A stretch of 64,000 bases of DNA from Cryptomeria japonica (lineage: Eukaryota > Streptophyta > Pinopsida > Cupressales > Cupressaceae): the NCBI RefSeq assembly GCF_030272615.1, contig NC_081414.1:231259733-231323732 (forward strand). The letters are read 5' to 3'. This document shows, piece by piece, positions 11,868 through 23,703 of this stretch. Both the position numbers and the translations under genes were made by a program. Below the pieces are notes generated by a model. That model was given only the letters and a program-made list of their open reading frames with translations, did not search any database and was not told the origin of the DNA. Numbering within the stretch: position 1 is the stretch's first letter; every line of letters begins with the position of its first letter.

Positions 11868-12328
11868 TTGAGATTGCTAGTGATCATGAGGCTAAACCTG
11901 AGGCTGAGATTGCTAGTACCACTGTCAGTGACACTTTTTGTGCTTCAAATTTGTCACAGGAGGATGATGATATGTTTGATGACTTTTGATGATATTTGAT
12001 CAATGATGGCTGATTGTTAATGTTGACATTATTATTTTTGAACTTAAACATTGATATGATGGTGTATTTTTCTATGTTACTTTACTATTACTCTATTAGC
12101 ATAGTTGACACTTGACAGTGGTGTATTATGAATTTATTTACTGCTGCATATAATATATATATAAGTATTATTTTTTATTTTTATATGTCATCGTACGGAG
12201 GAACCCAAACCCAACCCAAACCCAACCCAAAAAATATTGAACGAATTTGTCAGCCCGAATCTCGAACCATAATCCAAATCCGAACCAGGACCGGCAACTT
12301 AGATTCCAAACGACCACAACCATTAAGC
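11868..12328 (+). pseudogene. Possible C-terminal tail of a hAT-like transposase and AT-rich 3' flank
   Basis: A short open frame ends at a TGA at 11987-11989 in an acidic tail (SQEDDDMFDDF), a style of ending common in plant hAT transposases. There is no upstream catalytic or dimerisation domain, so this is weak. The rest is AT-rich and includes a CCCAAACCCAACCC run at 12200-12232 and no gene. It abuts the truncated LTR of element B at about 12329. Confidence 0.25.
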
Positions 12329-13517
12329 AATCTGAAAATACTGCAAATCACACCAGGCAAATAACCTAGTTTTGTATTCAGCAAGAATCCATACATTTAT
12401 TTGGAGTTGTTCACAATCTGGATTGATGCCAGATGGAGGAATATTACTGGCAACAAACAAGGAAGACCAAATAAGCTGAATACAACCCTTCAAGCCAACA
12501 TACAAACAAGGTGTGGTTGCAAAGGAGGCGTGGAAGCTGCTGCAAATCACGTGCCAGCTGAAATAGACTAGCCGCCCTATTGAAACCCCCAATATGCACA
12601 CTGAATCTTCAAGACAAGAAGATGTGTCTTCTACCTCTAACAATCTCTGTGCAATCCTGGATAAATCCACTGTCAACTGCTGTTGAGGGCTACGTCCCAG
12701 CAAGCCCAGACCTGGGGTTTGCGTCCCAAACCAAAATCACTCTTCCAGAGCAATTCCCAAATTCGCAAGTTTCAAAATGATCAAAGATGCTATCAATTAG
12801 GTTTTCATCTCCTTATAACTCCTTTCCCTTTGCAAGTCGAACCCTAAAGAATAATAAAGCTTGCGCTTTATAATTAAAGTGACACTTTCCCAATTATGGC
12901 ATCAAACTATAGAAAAATATCACTTTATTGCGAATAAATAGCTTCAAGCATCCAAAAAGACTCCAAGAGGTGAGAATCATGTAGCAAAGTTCAAGACCTT
13001 TCCAACGAGCTATAACACATAGGCATATCAAACCAAATGAAGCCAAAAACCCCTTATTACTCCGAAATGGCTATATACATAGCCTTATTTTAATTTATTT
13101 AATTGCTAACTTAGGAAATATTTAAATATATTAAAATATTTTCATAGATCCAATAATAGCCCAAAATAACCAACCAAACATGAATCTGACTTTGTAACCT
13201 ATCTGTGACTGATGCCGGACAAGATGGGCCAACTAGCAGTCCCATCCCTAAAATCTAGGGATTCTCCTAGAAACTAGGAGACACACCCAATCTTCCTGAA
13301 ACCGAAACCATGGTATGGTCCCGTGGAACCTCAAATATGGAAACTGCCACAACCTCCTAAAAAGTAGGGAATCTCCCTAAAATCAAGGAACTGCTCCCAA
13401 CAGCCCACAAACCGCCTAAAACACAAACTCCGGATATTGAATACCCTGTGTGAGTCTCTATCCACCACTGGCTAACTCACATGTCTCTACTAGACAAACT
13501 AAAGAGGGGACATGACA
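12329..13517 (-). repeat. 3' LTR of element B, truncated at its outer end
   Basis: Matches 18574-19796 base for base over most of its length and ends GGGGACATGACA. It lacks the segment equivalent to 18364-18573, so the outer end has been deleted or replaced. It also lacks a ~25-bp segment present at about 19724-19749 in the partner (CCAGCCTAGGAG...), a useful indel for dating or genotyping the two copies. Confidence 0.88.
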
Positions 13518-16500
13518 GTCCTCCCCTCTCGGAGATGCTTGCCCACAAGCAACTGTAATGCTGGATGCTGCAAAATAGCCTCTCCCTCCCAAGTGGCGTC
13601 CTCTATAGGGAGACCCCTCCAGCGGACCAAGTACTCCCGAATTACCCTACTTCTCAGCCGACATTCCCTCACCTCCATGATCTCCTCAAGAACCAAAGTC
13701 AACTTACCTTCCTCATCCAAGGGAGGTAGATCAGGGGATGCTACAATATGTTGCCCCAGTGCCTTTTTCAGACAGGACACGTGGAACACATTATGAATCC
13801 AACTGTCAGGTGGTAACTCAATCTCATAGGCAACCTCTCCAACATGCCTGAGTACCCTGTATGGCCTGTAAAACTGAGGCTTGAGCTTCTCAGCCCCACC
13901 CCTTTTAAGGGTGCTTTGCCGATAAGGCTGCAGACGTAGGAAAACCATGTCATCCACCTCAAATGCCCTCTCAGTCCTATGTCGATCAGCGTAGATTTTT
14001 TGCTAATTCTGTGCATGCTACAAATTCTCCCTAAGAGATCTCATAATATCCTGGTTCTCTTGTAACCAATTCTGCGCCAAAGGAGCCCTGCTGTCACCTA
14101 CAACCAAATCCACAAAAGATAGTGTATCGTAGCCATAGAGGGCTTTGAAAGGAGTCATACCAATAGACATATGGTGTGTAGTATTATAACAATACTCGCC
14201 CAAGTACAACCAACGCACCCATGCCTTCTATTGTCCTGACACATAGTTGCACAAATACCCCTCAACACACTTATTAACTATCTCGATCTGCCCATCTGTC
14301 TGGGGGTGGTAGCTAGTGCTGGGTGTCAACTCCGTGCCTACAAGCCTGAAAAGTTCTTGCCAGAAAGAACTCATGAACCTGCTATCCCTGTCACTCACTA
14401 TGGTCTTGGGGAGACCATGGAGCCTAAAAACCTCTCTGAAAAATAGCTCGGCTATCTAAGATGCTGTGAAATCAACTGCAATCGGAATGAAGTGGGCATA
14501 CTTAGTTAACCTGTTCACCACGACATAGATACAATCTTTCCCCTGAACCCGAGGAAGACCTATAATGAAATCCATAGAGATCCCTGTCCACTTTTGTTCC
14601 GGTATAGGTAAGGGCTGCAACAACCCAGCAGGGAAAGTATGCTCCGACTTATTCTGCTAACAAGTCATACACTCGCGGACATGACGTAGGACATCATCTT
14701 TGAGGCCCTTCCAGGAGAATCTCTCCCAAACTGCCCTGTAAGTCTTACCATACCCTGGGTGTCTTGCTATAGGAGTATCATGGTAAGCATGCAAAATTTG
14801 TTCCTTCAACTAAGAACCAGGAACAAGATATACTCTGCTTTTGTAGTAGATGGCATCATCAACCACACTGTACTTGTCATCCAGTACGAATCCATCCATG
14901 ACCTCACAAGCATGCTGATCTTTGGAATACTCAACTAAAAGTTGAGACTTCCAATCTGCTGAAATCTCACTTAATGAGCATAGGGCAGCAAGCGATGGTC
15001 TTCTAGAAAGTGCATCAGCAACAGTATTATTCTTTCCTTTAATGAATTTGATGTCAAAATCATAAGCCTGAATCTTGCTTACCCATTTTTGCTGACAATC
15101 ATTGAGCTCTGTCTGATCAAGGAAATATTTCAGATTGTTGTGGTCAGTTCTTACCACGAATTTGCTGCCAACAAGATACTGTCTGAATTTGGCTAATGCA
15201 TGCATAATAGCCTACATTTCCTTATCATATGTAGAATACAACCTCTCATTATCTCGCAGCTTCCTACTCTCGTAAACAATGGGATGTCTGTTTTGCATCA
15301 AAACCGCCCCTATGCCCACGCCTGAAGCATCACACTCAAGTACAAATGGCTGCGAGAAGTCAGGGAGTGCCAAGACCGGACAAGTGCTCATAACCTCCTT
15401 GAGTCTGTCAAAGACCCCTTGTGCCTGTTCTGTCCATCTAAAAGCCCCCTTCTTCGTGAGATCGGTCAAACGTGTTGCTAACTGTGAAAAACCTCTCACG
15501 AACCTCTTGTAATAAGCACATAAGCCAAGGAATCCACATAACTCGGTGATATTCCTGGGGGAGGGCCAATCTCGAATTGCCTAAATCTTCTCCTCATCCA
15601 CTTTCACTCCGTCAACACTGATCACATGCCCCAAATATAAGATCTCTGTAAGTCCAAATTCACATTTGGACAACTTAGCAAATAGAGACTGACTCTCCAT
15701 AATGCTAAGTACAACCTCAAGGTGCCTAATATGATCCTCCCATGTATGGTTGTAAATCAGTATATCATCAAAAAATACTAGAAACGATTTCCTCAACTGC
15801 TTGTTGAAGATATGGTTCATGCATGACTAAAAAGTAGCCGGTGCATTGGTAAGGCCAAAAGGCATCACCAAGAACTCATAATGCCCATAATGACAGCGGA
15901 AGGCAATCTTGTGTACGTCCTCAGCTCATACGCGAATCTGATGATAGCCGGAACGAAGATCAATCTTGGAGAAGTAGATGGCTCCATGAAGCTCATCCAA
16001 CAACTCATCAATGCGTGGAATAGGATATCTGTTCTTGATTGTCTTCTTGTTCAATGCCCTGTAATCTATACACATCCGCAGTGTCCCATCCTTCTTCTTC
16101 ACAAGCACCACAGAAGAAGCAAAGGGACTAGAGCTAGGGCGAATGAAGCCCATGTCCAACAGCTCATGAATAGTCTTCTCAATCTCATCCTTATATACTC
16201 TAGGATGACGATATGGAGTGGTAATTATTGGCTTAGCTTCGTCCTCCATCTCTATCCCATGCTCAAACCCTCTATCCGGAGGTACACAAGGAGGTATGTC
16301 ACCAAAAACTTTGCCATGCCGGTCCATAATCGACTGAATATCAACATGAAATGCCCTGCCATCCTAAGGTGTAGGTGTCTTGGACTTCACAAAACAACGT
16401 GTAGCCCAAATCACATCATCATGTCTGATGATAGACTCCATCTTGCGTGAAGACACCTCTTTAGGCCCACCATCTGAAGCTGCCCTCAAAATGACCTTCT

Positions 16501-18309
16501 TCCCTCCAGACAGGAACTCTAACTGCATGCGATGGTGATCAATAATATATCTCCCAATACCCTGTAACCACTGCATGCCCAAAATCACATCATAGTTCTC
16601 CAAGGGTAGCACATAGAAGTCATCTATCAAGGTATAATCCCCCATCTGAATGCTAAGCTGTGGAATCTATTTAGTACAGCCCAAAACTGCACCATCCGCA
16701 ACCTTCACTCCAAAACCATCAAACACCTCAGACTGTAACCCACGCCTCTCAACTAACTTCTAATCAATAAAGTTGTGTGTGGCCCCTGTATCTACTACGC
16801 TCATGACTCGCTGGCCCTGCACTGTACCTTTCAACCGAAAGACATGAAATCTAGGATAACTGGAAAGGATGGCCATACTCACTTTGGCTGCCGCCAATGG
16901 CTCAGGGATGTCTATCTCCAACTGAGGCTGCCCCTGCCTAGTCTCCTTCGTATTGTCCTCAATGTCAGTCTCTGGTATCTCCTCATCCCCAAACTCGGAT
17001 GTTACCTCAATCAAATGAACCTTGCCCTTGCCCATACAACGGTGCCCAGGCTCCCAAGGCTCTTTGTAGGAGATGCATAGTTTCCTCCTTCTCAGATCAT
17101 TCCGTGTCTCCTGGTCCATCCTGGGAGGTCTAGCTATCTGTCCATCTCTAAACTGTGAGGTATTGGCCTTCTGTGGAGGCCGTGAGTCCCTAAACGGCTT
17201 CTTATCTCTCTGATAAGAAGTAGGAGTGGTATCCAGTCTCAATGTCACATCTATGGCGTCCTTAAGAGTGGCGGGCTTGAAAGCACGTACCCATCCCTTA
17301 AGCATGTCCTATAGTCCCTCAATGAATACCATCACACTGCACCTCTGAGGCATATCAGGTACCATAACTGCAATACGCTGGAACTCATTAACATACGCCT
17401 CTGCATGCCCAGTCTGTCTCAAATGTGCCAACTCCCTATAATAGAGCTCTGTATCCTTACGATCAAACCTAGAAATGAGGCACTCCGTGAACTCTGCATA
17501 GGAGTGGACCATGGCGTGGTCCTGGGTGACCAACCCATGGTGCCACCAGTCATAGGCAACCCCATCTAAATGCAAGACAGCAAACTGAATAGCATCACGC
17601 TCAGGCATGGGTCTCAATGATAGATCTATATCCAGCTTGTGCACCCATGCTCGTGCACTCGTACCACTAGTCCCATCAAATGTAGCCAATGTGATCTTCC
17701 CAGTAGCTCTACTGAGGTCATAGTTCTACTACTGAGGCCTATAGCCCCGGTCTCCTCTGAACCTAACGGTATCTCTATGCTGTGCACAATATTGAGGAAA
17801 AGGAAAAAACATCCCTAACCTCTGGGGGGTAGGGCTCTCCACTCATCTGTAGCCGCCTTGACTGAATCCTGAAATTCCACCTCTGGTAGCTCTACCTATA
17901 CCGGCTGCTCACCTAGTATAAACCGAGGAAGTAATGGTCTATCCATAACTGGTGTATGATGTCTCTCACGCCTAGGAGAATGATGAGAGCTCCCAGCTGA
18001 TGTATGAGATCCATGACTATGCTGGCTTCCAGCCACAGATACTGATCTACTCCGTCTGCCTCTGTGTCTATCCACTTCCAACCGATCCAGGGTAACCTGT
18101 GTTCTGTTTAAGGTCTGAACAATCCTGGGATGGGTAGTGATGAGGGTCCTCATCAGCTCTCTCTCTTGTCTGTCTTCCTCAACCTGATTTACTCCGGCGC
18201 CCACTTGTTCATCTGCCATACTAGGTTCTTGTTCTCTTCCACACTCACGCTCGTACTGAGCTCTTCTGCGGGTATAATATCTGTATATGTCACTTCTTCC
18301 CGGATGCAT
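13499..18309 (-). pseudogene. Gag-pol polyprotein of chromovirus B, inactivated by nonsense codons
   Basis: Start is likely the ATG at 18307-18309 (MHPGRSDIYRYYTRRRA). Order on the minus strand: Gag (to ~17000); zinc-knuckle-like Cys/His region near 17090-17030; protease near 16840-16560 with VDTGATHNFID and DVILGMQWL; reverse transcriptase 16330-15590 with FFDDILIYN near 15770; RNase H 15300-15000; integrase 14800-14050 with the HPGY...CMTC zinc-binding region and the core; SH3-like/chromodomain to 13499 (LVRWRGLPIEDATWE). The stop at 13499-13501 falls inside the 3' LTR. I count 15 internal TAG (for example 17309, 16760, 16364, 15581, 15212, 14810, 14018) and two TGA (one at 15926), plus one frameshift near 17900. 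It cannot make a product without readthrough. Confidence 0.92.
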
Positions 18310-18350
18310 AGAAAAAAGAAAGCTTAACCCCACAGGCTGGCAGACAAATA

Positions 18351-18362
18351 GCTCTGATACCA
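18351..18362 (-). other. Primer binding site of element B (tRNA-iMet)
   Basis: GCTCTGATACCA on the plus strand is the exact reverse complement of TGGTATCAGAGC, the plant initiator-Met primer site, one base from the 5' LTR start at 18364. Confidence 0.9.
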
Positions 18363-18363
18363 C

Positions 18364-19796
18364 TGAAAGATCCCAAATGGATCCTTTTGCTATTGCTGTT
18401 GTAAATTCTTAATTAAACATAATATAATTTTGTAATTTTCCGATGAACTTATAGAATAGATAGAAGTTGCAGAAAGGGATTGTTTCTTTTTGGGTTTTGA
18501 TGTTATAAGTAAAGTGATTGATAAATAGCAACAACTGTGAAATAAAACAGTAAACAATGTTCATATGTAAGAACACTTAAGCAATCTGAAAATACTACAA
18601 ATCATACCAAGCAAATAACCTCGTTTTGTATTCGGCAAGAATCCATACATTTATTTGGAGTTGTTCTCAATCTGGATTGATGCCAGATGGAGGAATATTA
18701 CTGGCAACGAACAAGGAAGACCAAATAAGCTAAATACAACCCTTCAAGCCAACATACAAACAAGGCCTGGTTGCAAAGGAGGCGTGGAAGCTGCTGCAAA
18801 TCACTTGCCAGCTGAAATAGACTAGCCGCCCTATTGAAACCCCCAATATGCACGCTGAATCTTCAAGACAAGAAGATGTGTCTTCTACCTCTGACAATCT
18901 TTGTGCAATCCTGGATAAATCGACTGTCAACTCCTACTGAGGGCTACGTCCCAGCAAGCTCAGACTTGGGGTTTGCATCCCAGACCAAAATCACTCTTCC
19001 AGTGCAATTCCCAAATTTGCAAGTTTCAAAATGGCCAAAGATGCTATCAATTAGGTTTTCATCTCCTTATAACTCCTTTCCCTTTGCAAGTCGAACCCTA
19101 AAGAATTATAAAGCTTGCGCTTTATAATTAAAGTGACACTCTCCCAATTATGGCATCAAACTATAGAAAAATATCACTTTATTGCAAATAAATAGCTTCA
19201 AGCATCCAAAAAGACTCCGAGAGGTGAGAATCATGTAGCAAAGTTCAAGACCTTTCCAACGAGCTATAACACATAGGCATATCAAACCAGATGAAGCCAA
19301 AAACCCCTTATTACTCTGAAATGGTTATATACATACCCTTATTTTAATTTATTTAATCGCTAACTTAAGAAATATTTAAATATATTAAAATATTTCCATA
19401 GATCCAATAATAGCCCAAAATAACCAACCAAACATAAATCTGACTTTGTCGCTTGTATGTGACTGATGCCGGACAAGATGGGCCAACTGGCAGTCCCATC
19501 CCTAAAATCTAGGGATGCGCCTAGAAACTAGGAAACACACCCAATCTTCCTGAAACCGAAACCATGGTATGGTCCCGTGGAACCTCAAATATGGAAACTG
19601 CCACAACCTCCTAAAAAGTATGGAATCTCCCTAAAATCAAGGAACTGCTCCCAACAGCCCACAAACGGCCTGAAACACCAACTCCGGATATTGAATACCC
19701 TGTGTGAGTCTCTATCCACCACTACCAGCCTAGGAGACCCCCATAATAGGCTAACTCACATGTCTCTACTAGACAAACTAAAGAGGGGACATGACA
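18364..19796 (-). repeat. 5' LTR of element B (1,433 bp)
   Basis: Begins TGAAAGATCCC next to the primer site and ends GGGGACATGACA. It is the complete LTR copy; the other copy (12329-13517) is shorter. No coding content. Confidence 0.88.
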
Positions 19797-21163
19797 GGCA
19801 CCCAATCTTGCAAGATAAACATTACATTAAATGTAATAAATGACGGAATACCAAGAGCCACCTATTACCTCTTCTAAGCCCCCACTTGGAGAAGCCCAAA
19901 GGTCACTCATTTGTCCACTTCCTAAGTTATTAATTATCCCATTCTAGATATCCGCGTGTAGAAAACAATATTAAATGTGTCCATAACCCACCTTATGAAT
20001 GTATTGCAAACATTAATGACAATAAATATTACAAATATAATTTCTCAATACACCATAAGTGCCTTAGAACACTTTCCAAGGATGTTGGAACCATGTCATA
20101 GGATTGAAAACGTAGATGGCACCTTAATCCTAACAAAAAAATTGTGAAATTGATTTGTTCAGCTAAAGCATGCAACCATCTACAACATCTCTCTCTTTTC
20201 ACTACGGGATCTCAAACAACCATCTATTGGCAAACAAGATTCCCAAACTAGGACAATCTTGCATAATAGTCTATTCGAAGAGAAACACAAGATTTGGTAT
20301 CCACATCATTAAAAAAACTAATGCTATCAACAAAAAAGTTCGACGAAACCAAAAAGGAAAAGGGAAAGGAGAGAGAATTTAACTGAGGCAAGATAAACAT
20401 CTCTACAATTTTTAAAAATATTTTCCCAAGGTCTTGCTAGACACACCCATGGTACTGCCTGGGTAGAACCCTGGCCATACCCAAGGATGAACCTGAATTG
20501 TACCAGTACACATACCCAAGCTAAAACTACAATACCCAATAACAGATTGTTATTATTATTTTTTAATTTATTAATTTTTAAATATCATTATATTATATTT
20601 GTATATTATAATATTATATTATATATATTTATATATATTATATAAATATTACTAATTAATAATTTATTATATTATATATACATATTTTTTAATGGACAAA
20701 CGTGAAATGAACCGAATCAAAACTTTTTGCCAAATCCAAGAACCGAAACTGCAAACCCCAGCCAAGATCTAAATCAAAACTAGTAACATAGCCCAAGACT
20801 AAAATTACCATCAACTAGTAACCTATAAATTATCAACTGTTAGCAAACAATGTCAAACAATAAATCTGAAACAAATGTTTCAGAAAAGATAGTGTAATTA
20901 AGCAGGAAAGTATAGAAACATCACCCAAAATAAAAGAAAATCAGGTAAGACAATCCTATGAATAGTATTTTAGTCATATTGTAAAACAAAATTCAAGGAA
21001 TTACATTGTATACTGGACCATTTTGGTTTGCAAAACAAGGAAAACAATGTACTCCGCCACAAGAGTAAACATGTTATTAGATCTAAAGTCAAAACCCAAA
21101 GAAGTAAAATTATATGGTAAGGTTCTCGCATATGTAAACAATACCTTCCTTTGAAACTAATAC
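19797..21163. other. Non-coding stretch, AT-rich centre
   Basis: No supported gene. 20540-20690 is almost pure A/T with TATATTA repeats. The flanks (20430-20520 and 20700-20780) are richer in CCCAA/GAACC-type words, a pattern also seen near 12190-12330, perhaps from related decayed DNA elements. If the ABC1K-like gene continues to the left, this could be intron. Confidence 0.4.
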
Positions 21164-22611
21164 AACACTAATTAGTTAGAAAGTATTTTGAATAGAGCGG
21201 GCGCGCAAAGGAAAGGTTAGGGCTTCGGGTGGAGATGCAGATGTTGGGGAAGATGGAGATCCAAACGATGACGATGATTTTGTTTGGCTTCTTCTTGCTT
21301 TTGTGGGCTCTGCTCTTTCTTTAGCATTTGCTTTTGGTGGTGGCCTTCTGTTCACGAACTGGGTTGTGGTGCAGACGAGGGTTTTCACCCTTGTTTTTTA
21401 GGAAAGGTGGATGTAGCTTCGTGACTTTGGGTGGCATTTTGGGGGCTACCAGTACTGCTTCCTTGCCTTGATCGATGGGTATTGTGCCTTTGATTCCTTG
21501 CTTGGCCATTTCTTCGGGGAGGGTTATGTGCCTTTTGCCCTCAGCTTCTCTTCGGTTTCCATGGGGTTGGTCTTTTGCTTGTTTTGAGATCCTTGTGCTT
21601 CTCTGATTCTATTTTCCTCATGTGGGGTTTTGTTGTAGCTCTAGCTCTTTTATTATTGTTTATGTTTGAGATCTTGCTGATGGGTTTGGTTCTCCTCTCA
21701 TCTTTTCTCCTTCTCTACCTATTCTATTGAGGTGAATGGCACTTCTTTCGAGGTGAAGAGTGGTTGGTTGGGTGAAGATGGATGGAGTTTTTTGGGGGCT
21801 TTTGCTGCCCTGTTTATTGAGGTTGGTTGCTATACTGCCTTCATCACCATGCTTTTGTTTCTCTCACTTTTCTCCTAAGGAGGTGGAGACTCTGATGGAG
21901 CTCACTCGCTTGGTGTATGACTAGTTTTTGCTTCATTACCTTTTAAGGTTTTGGGAGCCTTTCTAAAACCCAGTAATCCAGCAAACTAGTGTTGTATTGA
22001 TCTTTTGTCTCTGGATCTAGTGGGCTTGATTGGTATTTGGTGGTTTCAAATGGTGGTTCGTTTCTCTTCAATTCCTATTGAGGTGGAGAGGAGTTGTGCT
22101 GGATGGGAGCTGACTATTAGCTGGATTGTCTTTGTTGGTTTCAACTTGATGGTTTTGGGTACCAAATCAAAACCCAATTTGAAGGTTTGGAGAGTCTTTC
22201 AAAACCCCCTGGTTCCAGATTGTTCCTTTAAGCTTATCTTCAAGATTCTGGTCGGTATGGTTTAGGGATCCTTGCTAAAAGCAAATGTTCAAGTTATGGG
22301 TGCTTGGAAAAACCCTTGGTACTTGTTGCAAGTTAAGGGAGCCTTGTTAAAACCCTTGGATTTCCTCGTATTGACATCTTTTGGTGTTGTTTGAGTCTTT
22401 TTTTAGCTGGCTATTCAATGATTATACTTTGATGTTAGGCTGAAGTTGGGCTGATGGCCATCTTTGTTGTATCTTTTGGCAGCGTTCTTCTTTGAGTTCT
22501 GGATGGATCCCCAAAAAAATCTGAGGGTTTCAGGTCCCTTCAAAACTTGTTGCAAGGGGTTTCGGGTCCCCTCAAAACTTGTTTGATCCTTAATCAAAAA
22601 CACTAATTAGT
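21164..22611. mobile_element. Unclassified ~1.4-kb insertion bounded by 13-bp direct repeats
   Basis: The 13-mer AACACTAATTAGT occurs at 21164-21176 and 22599-22611. Between them the base composition changes to G/T-rich prose-like sequence on the plus strand, quite unlike the A/T-rich flanks. Direct repeats of this length fit target-site duplication by non-LTR retroposition, but no poly(A), endonuclease or reverse transcriptase is visible. A minus-strand frame at 21509-21321 (MAKQGIKGTIPIDQGKEAVL...) is basic and could be an ORF1 fragment; I cannot name it. A processed pseudogene or 5'-truncated LINE are alternatives. Confidence 0.5.
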
Positions 22612-23490
22612 AAGAAATTAGCCAGTAATTATCTATGCATCATAACCATAAGAGAAAAAATATATATTTTTCCTAGACTAGCATGTAAAGTACCATAAAA
22701 TTTCCACCATGCTGATAACAAAATAAAGCATGACAATCTTGACATAATTTAAGCTTTACACAAACAGGCATGTTCCTAGAGAATTTTCAGAAGATTGCAA
22801 CACTGATATTCTGATTATTTTTTGTGCTCTCAAACCCAAATCTTCCATCCCGGCTTTTAGAATCTTGTCATCACACTTGCCAGCACTTGCATGCTTATTA
22901 TTCATGTCTTATTTCAATAGCTGCTTGCAAAATTTTGCCATGGTCTCTGTTTTCAAATAAAGAAATAGCTCCAGCAGTTGGAACAGATTTCCCTATATTA
23001 ACATTTCCATTAAATTGGTATTGCCATTGTATTCTGAAATTGAGCTATCTCATGATGGTTTATTGACAAGTGACATAATCCACATAGACTGTGAACAAGA
23101 GATGTTTTTACAATGAATAAATGGCACAGTTCCTGACCATCTAGAGTTCACAGATAGTGCTTATTAACTTTTTTGGCATGGCACAAGCAGTCTTTGATAC
23201 ATTTTACTCCTCTCTTCAGCCCAAAAAAAAAGCTCAGAAGTTCAGAACTTAAAAGGCAAAATAAAATTTCATAAATTTTCTCCTCCAATTATCATCTATA
23301 GATGATCCATTTTTCCAACAGTACTATCAACTATCAAGTCATATTTATTTTCAATAAAACAAAGGAATATAATCAATGAACATGTTGAGTATCTTTCTCA
23401 TGGGCTGTTTGGCAATTATCAATTCCTTTGGAATGTTAACACATACATTTATTTATTTGACATTTTTTTTAAGGTGGAAAGGGTAAAAAC
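22612..23490. other. Non-coding flank or intron left of the last visible ABC1K-like exon
   Basis: A/T-rich, no TE ends found and no convincing exon on the minus strand for the C-terminal part of an ABC1 kinase. The gene therefore probably has another long intron here with its remaining 3' exons outside the window. Confidence 0.4.
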
Positions 23491-23703
23491 CTGTTGAATA
23501 TTCACTTTTCGTGCCCCTCCTCCCTGTGTCAATTGGCCAAGAACACGGCTAAGATGAGGAACAACTTCAGCTGTTTTCACAGGGTCCACAAGTTCAGGTG
23601 GTACAAATCCCAACCTTACTAGATCATTTGCAACTTTCCCATAGTCAGAGTTGACTAGATGAGACATATATTCTATAAATGTATAACGCTGCTCCTGCGT
23701 AAC
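23491..23703 (-). CDS. ABC1K-like exon, C-lobe segment (71 codons)
   Basis: Acceptor TTGATGCAG, donor GTTTTTACC. Encodes VTQEQRYTFIEYMSHLVNSD, then LGFVPPEL and QLTQGGGARKVNIQQ. In ABC1K proteins this is followed by a further C-terminal segment, which I could not find leftwards in the window. Confidence 0.86.

Larger units (their letters stand above)
12329..19796 (-). mobile_element. Element B: degenerate chromovirus (Ty3/gypsy with chromodomain)
   Basis: A nearly full-length Ty3/gypsy element on the minus strand with order 5' LTR (right), primer site, gag, protease, reverse transcriptase, RNase H, integrase, chromodomain, polypurine tract, 3' LTR (left). The left LTR lacks its first ~210 bp, so no TSD can be read. 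The coding frame is almost free of indels but has 17 nonsense codons. The polypurine tract next to the left LTR reads GAGAGGGGAGGAC on the minus strand. Confidence 0.92.

Noticed and set aside
12195-12235. Telomere-like CCCAAACCCAACCC run
   Set aside because: Not the plant CCCTAAA unit and too short; more likely part of a decayed element.
13499-18309. TAG reassigned or read through as Gln in element B
   Set aside because: TGA at Arg sites, one frameshift and a truncated LTR point to decay; C-to-T at CHG explains the pattern without a recoding claim.
22824-23066. 80-codon plus-strand ORF and its antisense as possible last ABC1K-like exon
   Set aside because: Neither strand shows the expected C-terminal ABC1K segment, and stops interrupt the antisense frames.
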